This document shows positions 37,534-45,597 of a stretch of DNA of 53,031 nucleotides, piece after piece. A program made the translations under genes and the position numbers. The stretch is from Comamonadaceae bacterium (GTDB lineage: Bacteria; Pseudomonadota; Gammaproteobacteria; Burkholderiales; Burkholderiaceae_C): assembly GCA_947447975.1 (NCBI GenBank), contig CANFLU010000017.1, positions 1 through 53,031 of the forward strand, read 5' to 3'. The notes beneath the pieces were generated by a model that searched no databases, had not been told where the DNA came from, and saw nothing but the letters and a program-made list of their open reading frames with translations. The stretch's first letter is position 1. Each line of letters begins with the position of its first letter.

Positions 37534-37569
37534 GTTTGATGCGTGATGTGATAGCATCAATCATCAAAC
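37534..37569. promoter_or_regulatory. 36-bp nested palindrome, candidate autoregulatory operator of the toxin-antitoxin module
   Basis: GTTTGATG (37534-37541) pairs with CATCAAAC (37562-37569), and inside it TGATG (37544-37548) pairs with CATCA (37555-37559). Both pairs share one exact centre of symmetry. The element ends 13 bases before the antitoxin start codon. Type II antitoxins usually repress their own promoter through such palindromes. Confidence 0.7.
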
Positions 37570-37582
37570 ACCAAGGTACGCC

Positions 37583-37861
37583 ATGCGAACTACCCTAGAT
37601 ATTGCCGACGATGTCCTGTTTGCCGCCAAGGAAATTGCCCAGCGCGAGAAAAAGTCGCTGGGCCAAACCATTAGCGAACTCGCCCGCCGCGCTTTTACGC
37701 AGCCCACTGATGCAAGTGGCTTGTATTCGCCCCCCGCACCCAGCGGTGGCTTGCAGGTATCTGAACGCTTGGCTAGCTACGGCATTAGCCCCCTGCCCGC
37801 CAGGGGTGGGATTGTTAGCAACGAACTGATTGAGCGCTTGCGCGATGCCGAGGGCATTTGA
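37583..37861 (+). CDS. Antitoxin, ribbon-helix-helix type (VapB-like)
   Basis: This 92-residue protein starts MRTTLDIADDVLFAAKEIAQ, then REKKSLGQTISELARRAF. That is the strand-helix-helix pattern of ribbon-helix-helix DNA-binding antitoxins. The rest is a flexible tail likely to bind the toxin. Its stop overlaps the toxin start codon (TGATG), and an AAGG ribosome binding site precedes it. It probably neutralises the PIN toxin and binds the palindrome just upstream. Confidence 0.85.
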   Translation: MRTTLDIADDVLFAAKEIAQREKKSLGQTISELARRAFTQPTDASGLYSPPAPSGGLQVSERLASYGISPLPARGGIVSNELIERLRDAEGI

Positions 37862-38289
37862 TGCGCGCACTGCTCGATATCAACGTCCTCATTGCCCTGC
37901 ACGACCGCGATCACATCCACCACGAACGCGCTGCGCTGTGGCTAGAAGCACACATTGCTGATGGCTGGGCCAGCTGCCCACTGACCCAAAATGGCTGCTT
38001 GCGCATCATGAGCCAGCCCGGTTACAGCAAACCCCAGCCTGTGTCCGCGCTGGTAGCCATGTTGCAAGGTTCCACCCGTACGACTTTTCATCAATTGTGG
38101 GCCGACGACATCAGCGTTTTGGATGCTGCGCGCTTTCACCACGCCCACATCCATGGGCCACGGCAATTGACCGACTTGTATCTACTGGGACTGGCAGTGC
38201 AGAACGCGGGTCGATTGGTGACCTTGGATGCACGCATACCCTTGAGCGCTGTGCATGGTGCGACTCCTGAGCATCTGGTCACTTTGTAA
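37861..38289 (+). CDS. vapC: PIN-domain ribonuclease toxin, VapC-like
   Basis: VapC toxins cut specific RNAs, often tRNAs or 23S rRNA, when the antitoxin is degraded. The 142 residues open MRALLDINVLIALHDRDHIH, with the first catalytic aspartate at D6. A later acidic pair lies in RQLTDLYLLGLA and VTLDARIP, matching the PIN active site. The ATG at 37861 overlaps the antitoxin stop; a TTG one codon earlier is less likely. The module is a small island between the box operon and AMP nucleosidase. Confidence 0.88.
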   Translation: MRALLDINVLIALHDRDHIHHERAALWLEAHIADGWASCPLTQNGCLRIMSQPGYSKPQPVSALVAMLQGSTRTTFHQLWADDISVLDAARFHHAHIHGPRQLTDLYLLGLAVQNAGRLVTLDARIPLSAVHGATPEHLVTL

Positions 38290-38339
38290 GTGCACCCCAC
38301 CTCTTGGCGTTGGTAAGTTAGCGAAGGCACAATAGCTGC

Positions 38340-39833
38340 ATGAATAATCAGCCACCGTTTATCGCCCCACAAAAATTTACTTCCGCCGCCCTGGCTTTGG
38401 CGCAAGTGCAAAGTATTTACACCCAAAGCATCGCGCACTTACGCGCCTGCATGCAGGCTTTTGTAGCCGGGGATGATCGCCTGGGCCATGTGCGCGCTTT
38501 CTATCCGCTGGTGCGTCTGCATACCGACACCGTCTCGCGCACGGGCAAGGCCGAGGGCGCGGGTCTGAGTTACGGCTTTGTCGCCGGGCCGGGGCGTTTT
38601 GAAACCACACTCACGCGGCCTGATTTGTACGAGCGCTATTACTTGGGGCAATTCCAATTGCTGCTCAACAACCATGCGGTAGAACTGGAAATTTGCACCA
38701 GCACGCAACCCATACCGGTGCACTTTTCTTTTGCCGACAACGACCACTTAGAAGGCGAGATGAGCGCCGAGCGCCGCGCCCGTATGCGCGATGTGTTTGA
38801 TCTGCCAGACCTGGCCGCCATGGACGACGGTATCGCCAACGGCACCTACGCGCCCGGCCCCGGCGAGCCGCAACCGCTGTCGCTGTTTACCGCGCCGCGC
38901 ATGGACTATTCGCTGCACCGCCTGCGCCACTACACCGGCACCTTGCCCGAGCATTTTCAGAACTTTGTGTTGTTTACCAACTACCAGTTTTATATCGACG
39001 AATTTATCGCCCTGGGCCGCGCAGCCATGGCCGACCCGAACAGCCCGTACAGCGCTTTTGTGGAGCCGGGCAACCTGACGACACGCCGGGTTGCCAAGCT
39101 TGGGGCCGCAACCCAGGCCGAAGGCCACAGCCCGCCGCGCCTGCCGCAAATGCCGGGCTACCACCTGGTGCGCGAAGACGGCAGCGGCATCAGCATGGTC
39201 AACATCGGCGTGGGCCCGGCCAATGCCAAAAACATTACCGACCATATCGCCGTGCTGCGCCCGCACGCCTGGATCATGCTGGGGCACTGCGCCGGACTGC
39301 GCAACACCCAGCAACTGGGCGACTACGTGTTAGCGCACGGCTACGTGCGCGAAGACCATGTGCTGGACGAAGAACTACCGCTGTGGGTGCCCATTCCAGC
39401 GTTGGCCGAAATCCAGGTGGCGCTGGAGCAAGCGGTAGCGGATGTCACAGGCTTGCAAGGCAGTGCTCTAAAAAATATTTTGCGCACCGGCACCGTAGCC
39501 AGCACCGACAACCGCAACTGGGAACTCCTGCCCGACAACCAAGCGCAGCGGCGCTTTAGCCAAAGCCGCGCCGTGGCGCTGGACATGGAAAGCGCAACCA
39601 TCGCCGCCAACGGCTTTCGATTTCGCGTGCCTTATGGCACTTTGCTGTGCGTCAGCGACAAACCGCTGCACGGTGAGATCAAACTCCCCGGCATGGCCAA
39701 CCACTTTTACCGCGAGCGGGTGGACCAACACCTGCGCATTGGCATACGCGCCATCGAACTCATGCGCGAACGCGGCCTAGACCAACTGCACAGCCGCAAG
39801 CTACGCAGCTTTGCAGAGGTGGCGTTTCAGTAA
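38340..39833 (+). CDS. amn: AMP nucleosidase
   Basis: Amn hydrolyses AMP to adenine and ribose 5-phosphate and helps control adenylate pools. The 497 residues match the E. coli length of about 484. The N-terminal regulatory domain includes RAFYPLVRLHTDTVSRTGK and SYGFVAGPGRFETTLTRPDL. The C-terminal nucleoside-phosphorylase-like domain includes VNIGVGPANAKNITDHIAVL, WIMLGHCAGLRN and VALDMESATIAANGFRFRVP. It is monocistronic, between the toxin gene and a convergent lipoprotein gene. Confidence 0.93.
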   Translation: MNNQPPFIAPQKFTSAALALAQVQSIYTQSIAHLRACMQAFVAGDDRLGHVRAFYPLVRLHTDTVSRTGKAEGAGLSYGFVAGPGRFETTLTRPDLYERYYLGQFQLLLNNHAVELEICTSTQPIPVHFSFADNDHLEGEMSAERRARMRDVFDLPDLAAMDDGIANGTYAPGPGEPQPLSLFTAPRMDYSLHRLRHYTGTLPEHFQNFVLFTNYQFYIDEFIALGRAAMADPNSPYSAFVEPGNLTTRRVAKLGAATQAEGHSPPRLPQMPGYHLVREDGSGISMVNIGVGPANAKNITDHIAVLRPHAWIMLGHCAGLRNTQQLGDYVLAHGYVREDHVLDEELPLWVPIPALAEIQVALEQAVADVTGLQGSALKNILRTGTVASTDNRNWELLPDNQAQRRFSQSRAVALDMESATIAANGFRFRVPYGTLLCVSDKPLHGEIKLPGMANHFYRERVDQHLRIGIRAIELMRERGLDQLHSRKLRSFAEVAFQ

Positions 39834-39900
39834 GGCTTGCAATACACCCGCGGGCAGATGCCTGCTGCTTACAGGGCAGGGAACAGATGGCACGGGTTTA

Positions 39901-41157
39901 CTAATACGCGTAAATACTGGTACCCGCGCTTCCAACGGCAAAATACTGCGACGACGAACCGAATACGGCCAGAAGGTTATTGGTCGTACGCGTGGAGGCA
40001 CTACTGACCGTCGTCCATGCCGGCACGCTAAGCAAGGGGCTGGTGTATACGTTGCCCCCATTGGCCACCACTAAAATTTGGTCATAGGACACGTTAACGG
40101 CATTGAGGACCGGCGCCCCGGCTATTGCAGGCTGCACCGTCCAGGTCAACCCGGCGTCGGTGCTCGTCACAACCGTGCCGCCCGTACCCACGGCGATGGC
40201 AGTATCGCCATAGGCGGCGATGCCTTTGAGCGCACCGGCTGGGCTGCCGGAGACGGTTGCCGCCGTCCAGGTGTTGCCATCTGAACTTTTGTAAATGGCG
40301 CCGGAAGAGGCTACTGCAATCCAGTTCGTTCCCACATAGGCCAAGCCATTGAGATTGCCTGCTGCGCCGTTGCCCGCTGTCCAGACGCCCCCGGGACTAT
40401 CGGAATGCAGGATATTTCCACCATTACCCACCATGACGGTCTGCGTGCCGTTGCTTGCCACCGCATTCCAGGTCTGACTGGTGCTGGTGCAGCTTGGCGT
40501 AGCAAGGTCTGTACCTTGGCAGTATCCACCCGCGCCCACTGCTACAAAACCATCAGTGGCATTGCTATAGGTCACCCCGTTGAAACCAACGCTCGCGGGT
40601 GATGCGGCAGCCCAGATGATGCCGGACGTAGCGCCGACCGCACCTTTGTATATGGATCCATTGCTGCCTACGCTGATCAAGCTAGCGCCGCCGTCAAAAG
40701 CAATGCCGGTCATGGCATTGCTACCCATTTGCGCGCCGGCCGTCGTCGTGTCCAGCACCCAGCTGGCCCCGGCGGGCCGCGGTGTCGCAGAGGCCGAAGG
40801 GGTACTCGCTCCACCCGGCCCCCCCGAAGTGCGCCCGTTCATGGCAAATGCGTAGGTCACCCCATTGGCCAGCCCGGTAATGACATACGGAGAGCTGACA
40901 TTTCTCGCCCAGATATGGTTTATCGTTGGGCTTGGCGTCGCTGAAATGCTAGGTGCTGCGGCGTACACCAGCCAATAATCAACACCAGGGCTTGCGTTCC
41001 ACGTTATGGTGACTTTGCCTGCGCCAGGCGTTGCAACAATGCCACCCACAGGGGGATCGGCTGCCGCGCCACCACCCCCGCATCCGTTGAGCAAGAAACT
41101 AAGCGCGATTACCGCTATGCCGGCAAAAAGCAATCGCAAATTTAGTCGAAAAACCAT
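39901..41157 (-). CDS. Lipoprotein with fibronectin-type domain and seven-repeat beta-propeller
   Basis: The 418-residue protein begins with a lipoprotein signal ending LLNGC, with C26 followed by a glycine run. A fibronectin-III-like domain spans about residues 40-120 (GKVTITWNASPGVDYWLVYA, then ITGLANGVTYAFAM). Seven similar motifs follow: VSVGSNGSIYKG, VAVGAGGYCQG, VMVGNGGNILHS, IAVASSGAIYKS, IAVGTGGTVVTS, LVVANGGNVYTS and FAVGSAGTSIY. This resembles the Ycf48/BNR-like propeller fold, one motif per blade. It is probably anchored in the outer membrane or faces the surface. Function unknown; the glycine-rich start suits a linker. Confidence 0.8.
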   Translation of the reverse strand: MVFRLNLRLLFAGIAVIALSFLLNGCGGGGAAADPPVGGIVATPGAGKVTITWNASPGVDYWLVYAAAPSISATPSPTINHIWARNVSSPYVITGLANGVTYAFAMNGRTSGGPGGASTPSASATPRPAGASWVLDTTTAGAQMGSNAMTGIAFDGGASLISVGSNGSIYKGAVGATSGIIWAAASPASVGFNGVTYSNATDGFVAVGAGGYCQGTDLATPSCTSTSQTWNAVASNGTQTVMVGNGGNILHSDSPGGVWTAGNGAAGNLNGLAYVGTNWIAVASSGAIYKSSDGNTWTAATVSGSPAGALKGIAAYGDTAIAVGTGGTVVTSTDAGLTWTVQPAIAGAPVLNAVNVSYDQILVVANGGNVYTSPLLSVPAWTTVSSASTRTTNNLLAVFGSSSQYFAVGSAGTSIYAY

Positions 41158-41347
41158 GAGGATTGAACTCCCTAATCAAGAACTGTGATTCTGTGGCTGC
41201 GAGGTAAAGCGGTATGGAACTTGGCGACCGCAACACAGACCTTGGGCCATCATACCGCTGGGCGCGCGCCGCGGACGGCGCAACGCGTCTGCCTGAGCAG
41301 CCTGCCCTATCCAAAAACAGCGTGCGATCCAATGCCAATGGGCGCTG

Positions 41348-42313
41348 ATGGCCAATCCACGACAATCTCCCCCCATGCCACACCCTGCCCCCCATACCGC
41401 TCTGTTTTCCGCGCGCCACCTGTGCAAGCGCTTTGGCGCAAATACCGTGGTCGATGACCTGTCTTTTGAGATTGCCCCGGGCGAATGCCTCGGGGTGATC
41501 GGGCCCAATGGGGCGGGCAAAACGACCACGGTGCGCATGTGCCTGGGGCTGACGGCTCCTGATGGCGGCAGCATCAGCGCGCTGGGCCTGCATATGCCGC
41601 GCGATGCGCTGGCGATCAAGGCGCAGATTGGGGTAGTGACGCAACTGGACACGCTGGACCCAGACTTCAATTGCGAAGAGAACCTGCTGGTCTATGGCCG
41701 CTATTTCGGGCTCAAGGACCGCGAGATTCAAAAGCGCATCCCGGCCCTCTTAGAGTTTGCCTCGCTCACCAGCAAAGCCAAGGCCAAACCGGGCGAATTG
41801 TCCGGTGGCATGAAGCGCCGCCTAAGCCTGGCGCGCGCGCTGGTGAACGACCCCAAGCTATTGTTGCTGGACGAGCCCACCACCGGCCTGGACCCGCAGG
41901 CCCGCCACCTGATGTGGGAGCGCCTGCAAGCGCTCTTGCAACAGGGTAAGTCGATTTTGCTGACCACCCACTTTATGGACGAGGCCGAGCGCCTGTGTTC
42001 GCGCCTTTTGGTGCTAGACCATGGCAAAAAAATTGCCGAAGGCAAACCACGCGATTTGATCGCCCAGCACCTAGAGCCCGATGTGGTGGAAGTCTTTGGC
42101 GTGGGCGCGCTACAAGTGCGCGAAGGCCCGCTGCGCGCTCTGGCCGCGCGGGTAGAGGTGAGTGGCGAGACGGTGTTTTTTTACACCGACCAGGCCGGCG
42201 CGCTTTTGCAAGCCCTGGCGGTCTACCCGCAGTTACGCACCCTGCACCGCCCGGCCAACCTGGAAGACCTCTTCCTAAAACTAACCGGACGCCAGATCCG
42301 CGAGGACGCTTGA
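41348..42313 (+). CDS. nodI: ABC exporter ATPase, NodI-like
   Basis: This 321-residue ATPase closely fits the NodI family of ABC-2 exporters. Walker A is [17 protein letters not shown], the signature is [18 protein letters not shown], and Walker B is [19 protein letters not shown]-terminal extension covers residues 230-321. The start at 41348 lacks a good ribosome binding site, and the ATG at 41375 is an alternative. NodIJ homologues occur in many non-nodulating betaproteobacteria, where the cargo is unknown. It is 1 base before the permease gene. Confidence 0.88.
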   Translation: MANPRQSPPMPHPAPHTALFSARHLCKRFGANTVVDDLSFEIAPGECLGVIGPNGAGKTTTVRMCLGLTAPDGGSISALGLHMPRDALAIKAQIGVVTQLDTLDPDFNCEENLLVYGRYFGLKDREIQKRIPALLEFASLTSKAKAKPGELSGGMKRRLSLARALVNDPKLLLLDEPTTGLDPQARHLMWERLQALLQQGKSILLTTHFMDEAERLCSRLLVLDHGKKIAEGKPRDLIAQHLEPDVVEVFGVGALQVREGPLRALAARVEVSGETVFFYTDQAGALLQALAVYPQLRTLHRPANLEDLFLKLTGRQIREDA

Positions 42314-42314
42314 T

Positions 42315-43139
42315 ATGCCTGATTCCCCCGCTTTCACCCCCCAAATCCAAAGCCCCTGGCGCGCACCGCATTTGACGCTGCGCTTTTGGCCAGTGTTTCA
42401 ACGCAATTTGCTGGTCTGGCGCAAGCTGGCTATTCCCAGCCTCTTGGGCAATATCGCCGAGCCGCTGATGTGGCTGGTGGCTTTTGGCTACGGCATGGGC
42501 GCACTGGTGGGGCAACTGACCATCGACGGGCAACCGGTGCCCTACATCTTGTTCCTAGCCAGCGGCAGCATCTGTATGAGCGCGATGAACGCCGCGTCCT
42601 TTGAGGCACTGTATTCGGCCTTCTCGCGCATGCATGTGCAAAAGACCTGGGACGGCATCATGAACGCGCCGGTAGGCCTGGACGATATCGTGCTGGCCGA
42701 GATGTTGTGGGCAGCGTTCAAGGCGCTGTTTACCGTGACGGCGATTTTGGGCGTGATGCTGGCGCTGCAAATCAGCCACAGCCCTAAGCTGCTGGTGGCC
42801 TGGCCGGTGTTGCTCGGTGTGGGCATTACCTTTAGCTCGATGGCGCTGGTGTTTAACGCGCTGGCCAAGGGCTATGACTTTTTTACCTATTACTTCACAC
42901 TCTTCCTCACGCCCACCATGTTTTTAGGCGGTGTGTTTTTCCCCTTAGAGCAACTGCCGCCTTTGGTGCGCACGGTGGCCGACTGGCTACCGCTGGCCAA
43001 TGCGGTGGCGCTGGTGCGGCCGTTGTTTATGGACCAGTGGCCTAGCAATGTGCTGCACCACGGTGGCGTGCTGCTGGCCTATGCCGTGGTGTCGTTTTGG
43101 TTGGCGCTGGCGCTCACCCGCAAACGCTTCGGACAATAG
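42315..43139 (+). CDS. nodJ: ABC-2 type permease, NodJ-like
   Basis: This 274-residue membrane protein has six hydrophobic segments and the NodJ-type core: FWPVFQRNLLVWRKLAIPSL near the start, LMWLVAFGYGMGAL, then NAPVGLDDIVLAEMLWAAFK. The C-terminal FLTPTMFLGGVFFPLEQLPP is the ABC-2 signature block. It follows the ATPase gene by one base and forms the exporter with it. The next gene starts 12 bases downstream, so the phosphoesterase and kinase are likely on the same transcript. Confidence 0.88.
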   Translation: MPDSPAFTPQIQSPWRAPHLTLRFWPVFQRNLLVWRKLAIPSLLGNIAEPLMWLVAFGYGMGALVGQLTIDGQPVPYILFLASGSICMSAMNAASFEALYSAFSRMHVQKTWDGIMNAPVGLDDIVLAEMLWAAFKALFTVTAILGVMLALQISHSPKLLVAWPVLLGVGITFSSMALVFNALAKGYDFFTYYFTLFLTPTMFLGGVFFPLEQLPPLVRTVADWLPLANAVALVRPLFMDQWPSNVLHHGGVLLAYAVVSFWLALALTRKRFGQ

Positions 43140-43151
43140 GCCCTGGCCGCT

Positions 43152-43907
43152 ATGCGCATCGCCTGCATTGCCGATGTCCATAGCAACCTGCATGCGCTAG
43201 AAGCTTGCCTTGCGCACGCGACTGAGCAAGGCGCAGAGCAACTGGCCTTTTTAGGCGACCTGGTCGGCTATGGCGCCTACCCACAGCAGGTGGTGAAGCG
43301 CGTCATGGCGCTGGCGGACGAAGGCGCGCTGGTAGTCCAAGGCAACCACGATGTGCTGGCCGCGCGTCCGCCTGCCCAGGTCACGCAAGTGGGCGAACAG
43401 GGCGCGGCCTGGACGCATGCCCAACTAAGCGGCGTACAACGCGATTGGCTCTTCGCGCTGCCCCTGTCACTGCGCTGGGAGAACTTGCTGTTAGTCCACG
43501 CCAGCGCCGACAAGCCCGAACACTGGCACTATGTGCGCGATGCACTGGCCGCGCAACGCAGCCTGGACGCGGCGAGCGCGCAGTGGCCCGCGCTGCGCTA
43601 CGTGGCCGGTGGCCATGTGCACGCGCAATCGCTGTACTACCGCGGCATGGGTGGCGCATTGATGCCCTTCACCCCTTGGCCAGGCACCGCGATTCCGGTA
43701 CCTGCACACCGGCAGTGGTTGTTTACCGCTGGTTCGGCCGGGCAGCCGCGTGATGGAAAAACCGGTGCGATGTACGCCTTGTTAGACACCGACCATGCGC
43801 AGCTGCGTTTTTTTCGGGTGGCTTATGACAATGCGGCAGCGGCGGCGGCCATACGTGCTGCCGGGCTGCCCGAGCCATTTGCGATGCGCTTAGAGGGCAT
43901 CGCGTGA
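43152..43907 (+). CDS. Calcineurin-like metallophosphoesterase
   Basis: The 251 residues carry all metallophosphoesterase motifs in order: IADVHSNLHAL (DxH), FLGDLVGYGAYP (GDxVG), VVQGNHD (GNHD) and VAGGHVHAQ (GHxH). The GYG form groups it with small YfcE/YmdB-like and protein-phosphatase-like members. Its last codons overlap the start of the kinase gene (ATGA-type, 4 bases), so the two are made together. It is a candidate phosphatase partner of that kinase, but a nucleotide substrate is equally possible. Confidence 0.85.
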   Translation: MRIACIADVHSNLHALEACLAHATEQGAEQLAFLGDLVGYGAYPQQVVKRVMALADEGALVVQGNHDVLAARPPAQVTQVGEQGAAWTHAQLSGVQRDWLFALPLSLRWENLLLVHASADKPEHWHYVRDALAAQRSLDAASAQWPALRYVAGGHVHAQSLYYRGMGGALMPFTPWPGTAIPVPAHRQWLFTAGSAGQPRDGKTGAMYALLDTDHAQLRFFRVAYDNAAAAAAIRAAGLPEPFAMRLEGIA

Positions 43908-45481
43908 AACTGCTAGAAGACGGAAGCACCCTGGACGGCTTTCGCATCGATAGCTGCTTGCACAGCGGCGGCATGGCGCATATTTACCGTGTCAGCTATG
44001 CCGATGGCCGGGCAGACCCCGGCTTTCCCATGGCTATGAAAGTGCCGCGCATGGCCAGTGGTGATGGCGCAGAAAACATCGTCAGCTTTGAGGTGGAGTG
44101 CAACATCTTGCAAGCCCTGAGCGGGCCGCATGTGCCGCGCTTTGTGGCGGCGGGGGATTTGCAGCATGTGCCCTATTTGGTGATGGAGTATGTGCAGGGC
44201 CGCACGCTGCAACATTGGGTGGCCCAACACGCCGCGCTGGACGCCGCGACGATTGCCAAGCTGGGACTGGGCATGGCACAGGCAACGCACGCTTTGCACC
44301 GGCAAGACGCGGTGCACCTGGACCTCAAACCCGATAACCTGCTTTTGCGCAGCAGCGTCGCTGTGCGCACCGGCGCGTCAGACGCATTTGCCCATGCGGG
44401 TTCGCCTGGCGCTAGCGCTGGCGTTGCAGGCTCGGATGCGGATACCGCCGACCTGGAAGTGCCCGCCAGCCCCATGCTTTTGCTGGACTTTGGCTTGTCC
44501 TTTCATGCGCATTACCCGGACTTGCTGGCCGAGCAATTGCGCAAAGCCGTGGGCTCGCCGGCCTGGATTGCACCCGAACAAGTGGTGGGCGTGCGCGGCG
44601 ATTTGCGCAGCGATATTTTTGCCATCGGTGTGATGCTCTACCAACTGTGTACCGGCCATCTGCCCTTTGGCACACCGCGCACGCCCGCAGGTGTGCGCCA
44701 GCGCCTATGGGTAGACCCGGTGCCCCCACGCACCTACCGACCCGAGCTGCCGCCCTGGCTGCAAGAAGTGGTGATGCGCTGCCTGGAGCCCGAGGCCGCG
44801 CGACGCTATCCCTCGGCAGCGCATCTGGCTTTTGACCTGGCCCACCCGGCGCAAATTGCCGTGAGCGCACGCGGGCACAACACCCAGCCCACCAGTTTTT
44901 GGACGCATACCAAGCGCTGGCTCAAGGCCGCCGGCATGCATTACCAGCCCAGTGCGCTGGTATCGGAGCAAATCAGCCAGGTGCCTATCGTGATGGTGGC
45001 CCTGCCCTATGAAAACGCCTCTGACGCGACCTTGTATTCACTGCGCGAAGCGGCTGCGCGCTCCTTAGGCATACGCCCCGGGGCCCGCCTGGCCTGCGTC
45101 ACCGTCATCCCCGACAGCCTTAGCAATAGCAGCGTCGATGCGCAAAGCGAAACCAGCGTGCAGCGGCGCTACCTGGCTTGGCTGCACGAATGGGTACGCG
45201 CCCTGAACCATCCAGGCCACCAGACCAGCTGCCACATACTGGAGTCCGGCAACGTAGCGCAAGCCCTGATCGACTACGCCGTGGGCAACCAGGTCCACAT
45301 GATCGTGATGGGCGCCGCCACCCATGGCCTCAAAACCCAGCGCCTGATCGCTACCGTACCCATTAAGGTAGCCATGGCCGCGCCCTGCACGGTTATCCTA
45401 GTGAAACAGGCTGTGCCTTTTGCGCACTTGGGCGAGGTGCATGAAGACGTAGCGCCGGACGCGGCGCAAAGCACGGCTTAA
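43904..45481 (+). CDS. Ser/Thr protein kinase fused to universal stress protein domain
   Basis: The 525 residues combine two domains. A Hanks-type kinase covers 1-315: glycine loop HSGGMAHIYRV, lysine K46, catalytic loop HLDLKPDN (H138-N145, with leucine in place of the usual arginine), DFG at 195-197 and APE at 223-225. A UspA-like domain covers about 360-506, ending VHMIVMGAATHGLKTQRLIA and then APCTVILVKQ. An alanine-, glycine- and serine-rich insert (about 151-188) separates the catalytic loop from DFG, an odd place for an insert. No membrane segment is seen, so it is cytosolic. Confidence 0.85.
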   Translation: MKLLEDGSTLDGFRIDSCLHSGGMAHIYRVSYADGRADPGFPMAMKVPRMASGDGAENIVSFEVECNILQALSGPHVPRFVAAGDLQHVPYLVMEYVQGRTLQHWVAQHAALDAATIAKLGLGMAQATHALHRQDAVHLDLKPDNLLLRSSVAVRTGASDAFAHAGSPGASAGVAGSDADTADLEVPASPMLLLDFGLSFHAHYPDLLAEQLRKAVGSPAWIAPEQVVGVRGDLRSDIFAIGVMLYQLCTGHLPFGTPRTPAGVRQRLWVDPVPPRTYRPELPPWLQEVVMRCLEPEAARRYPSAAHLAFDLAHPAQIAVSARGHNTQPTSFWTHTKRWLKAAGMHYQPSALVSEQISQVPIVMVALPYENASDATLYSLREAAARSLGIRPGARLACVTVIPDSLSNSSVDAQSETSVQRRYLAWLHEWVRALNHPGHQTSCHILESGNVAQALIDYAVGNQVHMIVMGAATHGLKTQRLIATVPIKVAMAAPCTVILVKQAVPFAHLGEVHEDVAPDAAQSTA

Positions 45482-45597
45482 GGGCGGCAGGCATTGGCTC
45501 CTGTCATCGACCTCCATGCGCAATTTCTCAGAGCCTAGCCCATCGTGACCGCCGCCTACCTACTTTGGATTCGGTTTAAGTTTCTGGCGGCCGCAAG

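Noticed and set aside
41208..41259. 9-bp inverted repeat AGCGGTATG/CATACCGCT upstream of nodI
   Set aside because: The arms are short and 34 bases apart, there is no T-run or promoter context, and chance occurrence is plausible.
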